From DASSWG01 sp035705295 (lineage in GTDB: Bacteria; Bacteroidota; Bacteroidia; Flavobacteriales; Flavobacteriaceae): a stretch of DNA of 7,369 nt. The stretch is from NCBI GenBank assembly GCA_035705295.1, contig DASSWG010000117.1, forward strand, positions 1 to 7,369. The letters run 5' to 3'. A model generated the notes under the pieces. That model had not been told where the DNA came from, did not search any database, and worked only from the letters and a program-made list of their open reading frames with translations. Both the position numbers and the translations under genes were made by a program. This document shows, piece by piece, positions 1 to 5,687 of the stretch; position 1 is the first letter of the stretch; each line of letters starts with the position of its first letter.

Positions 1-1
1 C

Positions 2-1186
2 TTCAAACTGGAAGCCGAACGTGCCGAACGTGAAGGCGATTATGGAAAAGTGGCCGAACTTCGCTACGGAAAAATCAAAGAAGCCCAGGAAAAGCTCGAA
101 AAACTGCAAGCGGAAGTCGAAGAAAAAAAGGAAGGAAAATCCTTGATCCAAGAAGAAGTCACCCGTGAAGATATTGCCGAAGTTGTTGCCAAATGGACCG
201 GCATCCCGCTTTCCAAAATGTTGCAGACCGAGCGTGAAAAATTGTTGCATTTGGAAGAAGAACTCCACAAACGCGTGGTCGGCCAGGAAGAAGCCATTCA
301 GGCAGTAAGCGACGCCGTGCGCCGAAGCCGCGCGGGTTTACAAGATCAAAAACGCCCCATTGGCTCTTTTCTGTTTTTGGGAACCACCGGTGTGGGAAAA
401 ACCGAACTCGCCAAAGCCTTGGCCGAATATTTGTTCGACGACGAACGCTCGATGACGCGCATCGATATGAGCGAATATCAAGAACGCCATGCCGTTAGCC
501 GACTAGTGGGCGCACCTCCCGGATATGTGGGGTACGACGAAGGAGGTCAATTGACTGAAGCCGTTCGGCACAAACCTTATTCGGTGGTGTTGTTGGACGA
601 AATCGAAAAAGCGCACCCGGACACGTTCAACATTCTACTACAAGTATTGGACGAAGGCAGGTTGACCGACAACAAAGGCCGGTTGGCGGATTTCCGAAAC
701 TGCATCATTGTGATGACTTCGAATATTGGAAGCCACATTATTCAAGAAAAATTCGACGCCGTTCAAGACATCGAAACCGCGATGGAAAGTGCCAAAGTGG
801 AAGTGCTTGGGTTGTTGAAACAAAGCGTGCGGCCGGAATTTTTGAACCGTATCGACGACATTGTAATGTTCACGCCTTTGAGCGAAGCTGATATCAAAGA
901 AATTGTGGGGCTTCAATTGAAACATACCTCCAAAATGCTCCTCGAACAAGGAATCACGTTGGACGCGACACCGGAAGCCATTGCCTATTTGTCGAAAATC
1001 GGTTTCGACCCGCAATATGGGGCTCGACCGGTAAAACGCACCATTCAAAAAGAAGTGCTGAATCAATTGTCCAAAAAAATCCTTTCCGGGGAAATCACGA
1101 CCGACAGCATTATTTTGCTGGATGAGTTCGATGATCAATTGGTGTTCCGCAACCAACAAGATTTGGCAAATAAAAAAACGAACTAA
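2..1186 (+). CDS. clpB: ATP-dependent chaperone ClpB, C-terminal part (5' end outside window)
   Basis: Hsp100 disaggregase that threads aggregated protein through its hexameric pore and works with DnaK. The reading frame is open from base 2, so the gene begins before the window; 394 codons are visible. Residues counted from the codon at base 50: end of the coiled-coil middle domain (about 1-35), then the linker with the WTGIP motif (49-53), then the second AAA+ domain. That domain has Walker A GTTGVGKT (111-118), pore loop GYVGYDEGG (158-166), Walker B VVLLDEIEK (179-187), sensor-1 TSN (223-225), arginine finger in RPEFLNRID (261-269) and sensor-2 GARPVKR (324-330). No ClpP-binding IGF/L-type loop is evident, and the middle domain is of ClpB type, so ClpC/ClpA is unlikely. 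The second Walker A residue is Thr where many ClpB proteins have Pro; the catalytic residues are intact. The C-terminus looks complete. It ends in TAA, followed by a probable terminator. Confidence 0.96.
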   Translation, partial: FKLEAERAEREGDYGKVAELRYGKIKEAQEKLEKLQAEVEEKKEGKSLIQEEVTREDIAEVVAKWTGIPLSKMLQTEREKLLHLEEELHKRVVGQEEAIQAVSDAVRRSRAGLQDQKRPIGSFLFLGTTGVGKTELAKALAEYLFDDERSMTRIDMSEYQERHAVSRLVGAPPGYVGYDEGGQLTEAVRHKPYSVVLLDEIEKAHPDTFNILLQVLDEGRLTDNKGRLADFRNCIIVMTSNIGSHIIQEKFDAVQDIETAMESAKVEVLGLLKQSVRPEFLNRIDDIVMFTPLSEADIKEIVGLQLKHTSKMLLEQGITLDATPEAIAYLSKIGFDPQYGARPVKRTIQKEVLNQLSKKILSGEITTDSIILLDEFDDQLVFRNQQDLANKKTN

Positions 1187-1221
1187 CTATAGTCTGTAAA
1201 ACAAACATGCCACATAACAAC

Positions 1222-1250
1222 AAAAGTGCCGATCAACAAACGGGGCTTTT
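1222..1250 (+). terminator. Probable intrinsic terminator of clpB
   Basis: AAAAGTGCCG (1222-1231) and CGGGGCTTTT (1241-1250) can form a ten-position stem with one U-G wobble and one G-G mismatch around a 9-base loop. The 3' arm ends in TTTT. It lies 36 bases after the clpB stop codon, in the right orientation. The imperfect stem and short T-run lower confidence. Confidence 0.6.
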
Positions 1251-1254
1251 ATTG

Positions 1255-1606
1255 TCGGGATGAGCGAATTACCACCCGAGTCCTCGGGATGAGCCAAGGC
1301 GGCGAAGAAACAAATTTCTTTATTCAAAATAACATTCGAATTTTTATCTACTTTTTCTTTTTTGCATTGCCCAAAAAAGAAACAAAAAACGCTAGGGCGG
1401 ACGAAACTTTTTCTAAATTTTTCATTCGATGCCTAAATTTTATAAACTCGCCATCACTAGTGGTCTTCCATTCGAAAATAACGTTTGGCTCAAACAGTAT
1501 AAAATTTTTAACGGCATTTTCATTTCAAATTTCACGAAAAATTTTCGATAAGCCCAGTTAGAATGGTTTTTAAAATCGCATATCTCTTGACAAAAAACCT
1601 TCTAAC
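1255..1606. repeat. Possible degenerate interspersed repeat element
   Basis: TCGGGATGAGC occurs twice, at 1255-1265 and 1284-1294. The second copy overlaps a small hairpin (CCCGAG 1275-1280, CTCGGG 1283-1288). Further on, TTTCTTTTTTG (1354-1364) and CAAAAAAGAAA (1372-1382) form perfect 11-base arms around a 7-base loop. The block ends in the inverted repeat at 1557-1606. Non-coding, structured, low-complexity blocks of this kind are often dispersed in Flavobacteriia genomes. That this one is repeated elsewhere is inference, because only one copy is visible here. The boundaries are approximate. Confidence 0.35.
1557..1606. repeat. Inverted repeat with 14-base arms
   Basis: GTTAGAATGGTTTTT (1557-1571) and AAAAACCTTCTAAC (1593-1606) are complementary over 14 bases, with one extra T in the left arm. 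The loop is 21 bases. Neither side is followed by a T-run, so it is not a standard intrinsic terminator. It may be the end of an element or a processing hairpin for either convergent transcript. Confidence 0.55.
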
Positions 1607-1702
1607 TACAATAACACACAGCTTTTCTACAAAAACACAAAAACGTTTAGGACACTATTGGTTCAATATCCCAAAAAAATCTGGGTTAAAATTCCACGTT
1701 TC

Positions 1703-2458
1703 TCACCAAGCTCGGTTTTCTTTGTAACCCAAGGATTTTTCTTTGAAAAATTCCACCAATTGTAATTTATGGTTTTGTTCGACCCTATTTTTGAAATTGT
1801 CATCTTCGGCGCAGAAATACAAAAAAGATGAAATGTACATTTCGGGAATGCCACATTCGGAAACAAAAAAATCGGTGGTCATGGTTTGACGAGCTTTTTC
1901 TATAAGTTTGTCTTTTTTGGCGAATTCATCTAGTTTTTTTAGCATTTTTAACCTCCCCGAAATTATATTGATAATTAAACCCACGGGGCCACCCGAAGAT
2001 GCTGTGTACAACCTGCGTTCTTCTACCGTAAGTTCCGGTGCGGGCATTGGCATTCCAAAGCTGGCATTGTTGTAATATTCTTCAAGTTTCACATTGTTTA
2101 AATCGGTGTTCAAACTTCCGGAGAGTTCAATGTTGGAAATGGTGACTGCATTTAGTTCATTCACGGCGGGCATCAGTTTCACCAACACCCAAGGTTTCTC
2201 AAAAATTTCTTTCGTAACCAACAGCCGATAAGGTTCATATTGCACCGACGAAAACAAAAGTTCATCGCCCAAGCGGACCTTGATTGAAAATTCGCCTTGA
2301 GAATTGTTGGTGGTGCCAACCCGAGTGGAAAGGTTGACGATGTTGATGGCCGAAGTGTTCATCGACGAAAAAACAAGTTGCCCTTTCAAAAGCGTTTCCT
2401 CTTGCGAGAAAACCATTGAAACAGTTCCAAAAAAGAAGAGGAAAACGAATTTTTTCAT
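1703..2458 (-). CDS. Secreted CarboxypepD_reg-like domain protein (downstream paralogue)
   Basis: Predicted 251-residue exported protein of unknown function. Residues 1-18 are a signal peptide (Met-Lys-Lys, Phe-rich core, probable cleavage at VFS-Q). Residues about 23-108 resemble the carboxypeptidase-regulatory-like beta-sandwich common in Bacteroidota envelope proteins: NLSTRVGTTNNSQGEFSI (42-59) and a GDELLFSSVQYEP stretch (64-76). The C-terminal part (about 195-246) resembles the same region of the upstream neighbour, so the two are paralogues. The ATG at 2458 was chosen because it gives a proper signal peptide. A TTG 27 bases further upstream would put a non-signal extension in front and overlap the preceding gene. 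The gap to that gene is 23 bases, so the two are probably co-transcribed. Residues 130-170 differ strongly between the copies. There is no protease active site; the domain name is structural only. Confidence 0.85.
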   Translation of the reverse strand: MKKFVFLFFFGTVSMVFSQEETLLKGQLVFSSMNTSAINIVNLSTRVGTTNNSQGEFSIKVRLGDELLFSSVQYEPYRLLVTKEIFEKPWVLVKLMPAVNELNAVTISNIELSGSLNTDLNNVKLEEYYNNASFGMPMPAPELTVEERRLYTASSGGPVGLIINIISGRLKMLKKLDEFAKKDKLIEKARQTMTTDFFVSECGIPEMYISSFLYFCAEDDNFKNRVEQNHKLQLVEFFKEKSLGYKENRAW

Positions 2459-2481
2459 GGAAGCAATATAGAAAATGTTCT

Positions 2482-3255
2482 TCAATTTTCTTTTTTAAAC
2501 GCTTTTCCCTGCGCGATCAAAAATTCGATTAAATCCAGTTCGTTGCCTTTTTGCAAAAGCTCGTTCGAAAGTCCGTTTCTTTCCGCATAAAAAATAAATT
2601 CGTTGATTTCTTCCTTTTCGATATCGATATATTCTTGAAAAAAGTCGTCGTTGTACATTTTTCTGATCTGCACATCCATATCCACGTGTTGTCGTGAAAC
2701 ATTTTTTTTATTGCGATCATCGTTCTTAAAAATAGCTTTGAAAATGTTCACGAACTGAATGCCGTTGCGCAAAAACGGATCGTCCATTGTGCGTTCGAGC
2801 GGCGTGGCTTCGTCGTAACCATAGGAAGGATCGGTGGTGACAATTTGTCGAGAACCCATTTTTAAAGGATTGGAAGAGGTGGCAACTTTTTCAATATCCA
2901 CCGAAACATTACCGGAAAGGTCGTAAGGGCGAACGATCACTTCGTCCAATTGGGTGACCGCTTCGCGCACGGCGATGGTCAAAGTTTTTGTATCAATCAC
3001 CCCTTGGTCAATGATCACGACAAAGGGCTCATATTGCACGGAAGAAATGCTCAAACTATCGTTCAATTTCGCCGCGATCGAAAAAGCGCCATAATCATCG
3101 GTAACGGTTCCTTGGCGCGAATTCAAGTTGTAAACGGCAATTCCAGAGGCTTCGGCATTCAACGGAACGTTTATTTTTCCTTCGATTTCCACCCGGTTTT
3201 GGGCAAAAGAAAAAATAGGGGTAAAAAGTAAAAAAAGGAGTAACAACTGTTTCAT
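2482..3255 (-). CDS. Secreted CarboxypepD_reg-like domain protein (upstream paralogue)
   Basis: Predicted 257-residue exported protein of unknown function, first gene of a two-gene minus-strand unit. Residues 1-18 form a signal peptide with a Leu-rich core and a likely cleavage at SFA-Q. Residues about 23-108 fit the carboxypeptidase-regulatory-like fold seen at the N-termini of many Bacteroidota surface proteins: YNLNSRQGTVTDDYGAFSI (42-60) and SISSVQYEP (69-77), ending in QLDEVIV (102-108), the usual exit from this domain. No TonB plug or barrel follows, so it is not a SusC-type receptor. The C-terminal part (203-253) is mostly helical-looking and acidic, and aligns by eye with the downstream paralogue. 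The start is ATG at 3255. The gene is divergent from pepE across 102 bases; no convincing -33/-7 pair was found for it on the minus strand. A periplasmic or surface-associated location is likely; a partner or ligand cannot be inferred. Confidence 0.88.
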   Translation of the reverse strand: MKQLLLLFLLFTPIFSFAQNRVEIEGKINVPLNAEASGIAVYNLNSRQGTVTDDYGAFSIAAKLNDSLSISSVQYEPFVVIIDQGVIDTKTLTIAVREAVTQLDEVIVRPYDLSGNVSVDIEKVATSSNPLKMGSRQIVTTDPSYGYDEATPLERTMDDPFLRNGIQFVNIFKAIFKNDDRNKKNVSRQHVDMDVQIRKMYNDDFFQEYIDIEKEEINEFIFYAERNGLSNELLQKGNELDLIEFLIAQGKAFKKEN

Positions 3256-3310
3256 GGCCGCGGATTTTTAACTAAAGAAACAAAGAAATACCCTAAGTGG
3301 TGGCCAAACT

Positions 3311-3340
3311 TTTGTTAAAACATTCCTTTTCCTAACTTTA
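3311..3340 (+). promoter_or_regulatory. Bacteroidota-type promoter for pepE-glsA
   Basis: TTTG (3311-3314), an 18-base spacer and TAACTTTA (3333-3340) match the Bacteroidota primary sigma pattern TTTG/TAnnTTTG except for the last base. The -7 box ends 17 bases before the pepE ATG, which leaves a short leader. This also argues for the ATG at 3358 rather than the in-frame TTG at 3349. Confidence 0.65.
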
Positions 3341-3357
3341 CAAAAAAATTGAAATTT

Positions 3358-4062
3358 ATGAATTGTATTATCGCGAGCACTTCCACTTTGCACCAGGGCG
3401 AATATTTGTCCTATTTGAAAGATTCGTTGAAATCACTTTTTGAAGAAGTGGGTGAGGTTCTATTTGTTCCTTTCGCCAGACCAGGTGGAATCAGTCATGA
3501 CGAATATACCGCAATTGCCAAAAAAGGGCTTTCGTTCCTCGGCGGAAAGGTAGTCGGAATCCACGAAAAAGAAAATAGGTCCGCGGCGATTTCCGAGGCA
3601 AAAGCCATTTTTACCGGTGGCGGAAACACGTTTTTGCTGGTGAAACAATTGCATGAACTGGACTTGATGAAACCCCTGAAAAAAGCGATCGAAAACGGAA
3701 CGCCCTATTTGGGCACCAGCGCCGGCAGCAACATTTGCGGCCCGAACATGCAAACCACCAATGACATGCCGATTGTTTATCCGCCGAGTTTCGAGACACT
3801 TGGAATTTTGCCGTTCAACCTCAATCCGCATTATTTGGACCCCGACCCAACTTCGACCCACAATGGCGAAACCCGCGAAACCCGTATCAAAGAATTCCAT
3901 ACCTTACATAAAATTCCCGTCGTGGGATTGCGCGAAGGAAGTTGGTTGGAAGTCCACAATCACGATATTGTTCTAAAAGGAGTGCACAGCGCGCGAATTT
4001 TTGAACCCCAAAAAGAACCCTACGAAATCACGACCCGTTCGTCTCTGAAAAACTTACGATAA
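3358..4062 (+). CDS. pepE: Dipeptidase E (alpha-aspartyl dipeptidase, peptidase family S51)
   Basis: Cytoplasmic serine peptidase that hydrolyses dipeptides with an N-terminal aspartate (Asp-X), releasing Asp for reuse. The 234-residue product is about the length of the enterobacterial enzyme. Visible motifs are TGGGN (86-90), the nucleophile elbow GTSAGSN with Ser121, Asp136 in NDMPIV, His158 in NPHYLDP, and Glu193 in LREGS. As I recall the Salmonella enzyme, its active-site residues are Ser120, Asp135, His157 and Glu192, so each is offset here by exactly one. The ATG at 3358 was chosen because it gives the family-like N-terminus and sits a normal distance from the promoter. The stop codon TAA is immediately followed by the glsA ATG, so the two genes form one transcription unit and are probably translationally coupled. 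Cyanophycinase is in the same family, but length and motifs fit PepE better. Confidence 0.95.
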   Translation: MNCIIASTSTLHQGEYLSYLKDSLKSLFEEVGEVLFVPFARPGGISHDEYTAIAKKGLSFLGGKVVGIHEKENRSAAISEAKAIFTGGGNTFLLVKQLHELDLMKPLKKAIENGTPYLGTSAGSNICGPNMQTTNDMPIVYPPSFETLGILPFNLNPHYLDPDPTSTHNGETRETRIKEFHTLHKIPVVGLREGSWLEVHNHDIVLKGVHSARIFEPQKEPYEITTRSSLKNLR

Positions 4063-4977
4063 ATGGATTACCAAACCATCTTGAACGTCATTGAAAAAGA
4101 GCTTATCCATTTTGACCCGGGTGGAAATGTGGCGGATTATATTCCCGAATTGGCAAAAGTCCCCCGCGATAAATTCGGAATGCATTTGCAGGACATTGAA
4201 GGAAACCATTACTCGTTCGGCCACAGCAACGAAGTTTTTTCAATTCAAAGTATTTCGAAAGTGTTCACACTGGCAATGGCAAAAAAAGCAGTCGGGAAAC
4301 AACTTTGGGAACGCGTGGATGTAGAACCTTCGGGCGATCCGTTCAATTCCCTGACCCAACTCGAAAAAGAAAAGGGCATTCCGCGAAACCCGTTCATCAA
4401 TTCTGGCGCCTTGGTGGTTTCGGACGTATTGGTTTCGTATTTCGACGACCCGAAAAAAGAATTATTGGAATTTGTGCGGAACATTTCGCAAGACACTTCC
4501 ATTGTTTATGATGAAGCAATTGCCGCTTCCGAAATCCAAAACGGCTACCGCAACATTGCCTTGGTGAATTATATGAAAGCGCTCGGAAACATCGAAAATG
4601 ATGTGGACGAAATACTCGATTTCTATTTTCACCAATGCGCTTTGTCCATGTCGTGCAAACAACTCGCCCATGCGTTTATGATTTTTGCCAACAAAGGAAA
4701 ATTATTGGCGAACGATCAACAGGTTATAAAAGCCGAAAGCGTAAAGCGCATCAACGCGATTATGCAAACCTGCGGATTTTACGACGAAGCGGGCGAATTT
4801 AGTTTTCGTGTTGGTTTGCCCGGAAAAAGTGGTGTTGGCGGTGGAATTGTCGCCATTCATCCCAATGAATATTCCGTGGCGGTTTGGAGCCCCTTGCTGA
4901 ACGAGCAAGGAAATTCAGAACTGGGAATGAAAGCCTTGGAAAGCTTGACCAGCATGAGCGGGCTTTCCATTTTTTAA
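4063..4977 (+). CDS. glsA: Glutaminase (GlsA family, serine-dependent)
   Basis: Hydrolyses L-glutamine to L-glutamate and ammonia in the cytoplasm. The fold is that of serine beta-lactamases, and the length (304 residues) is typical for bacterial GlsA. The catalytic SxxK is Ser63-Ile-Ser-Lys66 within FSIQSISKVF. Other family positions visible are Asn113 in NPFINSGA, Glu157 and Asn164 (spaced seven apart, as in human glutaminase), Tyr188 in DFYF, Tyr240 in GFYDEAGEF, and the KSGVGGG stretch (255-261) equivalent to the beta-lactamase KTG motif. All expected catalytic residues are present. The ATG abuts the pepE stop with no gap, so it is the second gene of that operon. Together the two enzymes free Asp and Glu/ammonia from a dipeptide and from glutamine. 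In E. coli a GlsA enzyme contributes to acid resistance; nothing here shows that role. No clear terminator follows. Confidence 0.96.
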   Translation: MDYQTILNVIEKELIHFDPGGNVADYIPELAKVPRDKFGMHLQDIEGNHYSFGHSNEVFSIQSISKVFTLAMAKKAVGKQLWERVDVEPSGDPFNSLTQLEKEKGIPRNPFINSGALVVSDVLVSYFDDPKKELLEFVRNISQDTSIVYDEAIAASEIQNGYRNIALVNYMKALGNIENDVDEILDFYFHQCALSMSCKQLAHAFMIFANKGKLLANDQQVIKAESVKRINAIMQTCGFYDEAGEFSFRVGLPGKSGVGGGIVAIHPNEYSVAVWSPLLNEQGNSELGMKALESLTSMSGLSIF

Positions 4978-4999
4978 AAACTTCGGAACAAAAAATCCG

Positions 5000-5007
5000 T
5001 ACCTTTG
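5000..5007 (+). promoter_or_regulatory. Candidate -7 box of the small-protein/nucleotidyltransferase module
   Basis: TACCTTTG matches TAnnTTTG at every informative position and ends 13 bases before the ATG at 5021. A TTTG-type -33 box at the expected distance is not apparent (the upstream stretch is T- and A-rich), so this is a partial match. It suggests that the module can be transcribed independently of pepE-glsA. Confidence 0.45.
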
Positions 5008-5020
5008 AAAAAACAAGCTT

Positions 5021-5209
5021 ATGGAATTGCGTTTTCAAACCAAAGAAGAAAGTAACCGCCAACAATTGGAAGCTTTTTTAGCACTGCCAAAAGCAGAACG
5101 CGTTTTGCGCTTTTTTTTGTTGATGGAACAATGTGCCCAATTTCCAACAAAATATCAAAAGGAGAAATCGGCAAATTTCGAAATTGTTATTCCAATTGAA
5201 CAAAGATGA
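5021..5209 (+). CDS. Small protein (62 aa), candidate partner of the downstream nucleotidyltransferase
   Basis: A small soluble protein with no signal peptide or membrane segment. The sequence runs from a basic/polar N-terminus with TKEESN (7-12), through FLALPKAERVLRFFLL (19-34, likely helical), to an FPTK turn (41-44) and a short hydrophobic strand-like tail (NFEIVIPI, 52-59). Its stop codon overlaps the next start as ATGA (5206-5209), the arrangement of translationally coupled pairs. I recall similar short proteins preceding nucleotidyltransferases of this type in other Bacteroidota, but could not check this. Its role may be antitoxin, regulator or subunit of the downstream protein; nothing in the sequence decides. 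A -7 box lies 13 bases upstream of the ATG. I am fairly confident that it is a real gene, and not confident of its function. Confidence 0.75.
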   Translation: MELRFQTKEESNRQQLEAFLALPKAERVLRFFLLMEQCAQFPTKYQKEKSANFEIVIPIEQR

Positions 5210-5682
5210 TTCAAAATTGGAAAAATTCGGTTCAAAATTTCATTTCCTTGGCAAACAAACACAAGGTTAAAATGCTCTTGGTCGGGGGCGGTGCGGTAAA
5301 TTTCCACGGTTATCAACGCCATTCTGCCGATGTGGATTTCTGGTTGGAGACTTCAAAAGAAAATTTCAAGAAATTGATAGCGGTTTTTCAAGAAATGGGA
5401 TATGAAATAGACGATTTACCGGAAAAAGTTAAAAACAAATCTCAAAACATCTCCATTAAATTCTCACCCTTTGATTTGGATGTGGAATTAATCACTAATT
5501 TTTCCATCAACAAATCCTTTGAAAAAGCTTATCAAGAAAGTGAAGAAGCATTAATAAATAAAGAAAAAGTACTTCGTTGGCGTGTAATTTCTTTGGATGA
5601 TTTGATTACAAGCAAAATAAAATCGGGGCGGGCAAAAGATTTATTGGACATTCAACAATTAAGGGCAATCAATAATTTTTAG
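5206..5682 (+). CDS. Nucleotidyltransferase, AbiEii/AbiGii toxin-like (DNA polymerase beta superfamily fold)
   Basis: A 158-residue protein that probably transfers a nucleotide from an NTP to an RNA or protein target. The active-site signature is visible: GGG (27-29), then Asp42-Val-Asp44 in SADVDFWLE, and a third acidic residue at Asp92 or Glu94 in FDLDVELIT. The C-terminal block ISLDDLITSKIKSGRAKDLLDIQQL (positions 128-152; key residues Lys137, Lys139, Arg142, Lys144, Asp145, Asp148) resembles the conserved C-terminal motif of AbiEii/MenT-type toxins. It is much shorter than typical AbiEii, so it is a minimal form. It overlaps the 62-aa gene by four bases. Base composition is strikingly low in G+C for the locus: 16 of 60 in 5401-5460 against 36 of 60 in 6241-6300 of the next gene, which suggests separate ancestry. 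Alternatives are a housekeeping-type minor nucleotidyltransferase or an inactive relative. Confidence 0.82.
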   Translation: MIQNWKNSVQNFISLANKHKVKMLLVGGGAVNFHGYQRHSADVDFWLETSKENFKKLIAVFQEMGYEIDDLPEKVKNKSQNISIKFSPFDLDVELITNFSINKSFEKAYQESEEALINKEKVLRWRVISLDDLITSKIKSGRAKDLLDIQQLRAINNF

Positions 5683-5687
5683 TTTTT

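Larger units (their letters stand above)
1187..1702. other. Convergent intergenic region of about 516 bases without a credible gene
   Basis: This gap separates the converging clpB and the minus-strand secreted-protein pair. It contains the clpB terminator, an 11-base direct repeat, an A/T-rich hairpin, a short palindrome (1535-1547, CGAAAA-A-TTTTCG) and a larger inverted repeat (1557-1606). The only long open frame (1226-1561, GTG start) begins inside the terminator stem and encodes a low-complexity, Phe/Lys-rich peptide, so it is not called as a gene. Only a weak CCCA/TGGG hairpin (1670-1685) is near the end of the minus-strand gene, and no clear terminator was found for it. Confidence 0.7.

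Noticed and set aside
380..403. Thr instead of Pro in the second Walker A of ClpB as a functional anomaly
   Set aside because: The lysine and threonine that bind ATP are intact, and this position varies among ClpB proteins; not evidence of altered function.
638..1159. 173-codon antisense open frame within clpB
   Set aside because: It lies fully opposite conserved AAA+ coding sequence and its translation shows no recognisable domain.
1226..1561. 111-codon plus-strand open frame in the clpB downstream gap
   Set aside because: It starts with GTG inside the terminator stem, has no promoter, and encodes a low-complexity Phe/Lys-rich peptide running through hairpins and repeats.
1670..1685. CCCA/TGGG hairpin after the minus-strand secreted-protein gene
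   Set aside because: Only four base pairs, and no T-run follows on the minus strand; not convincing as a terminator.
2459..2485. TTG-initiated N-terminal extension of the downstream secreted protein
   Set aside because: It would push the signal peptide inside the protein and overlap the previous gene; the ATG at 2458 gives a normal signal peptide.
3256..3357. Minus-strand promoter for the secreted-protein pair
   Set aside because: TATTTCTTTG and TTTG elements are present on the minus strand, but the spacing and the -7 box do not fit the Bacteroidota pattern, so none is called.
3460..3900. 146-codon antisense open frame within pepE
   Set aside because: It lies opposite the catalytic core of a clearly recognised enzyme; compositional shadow.
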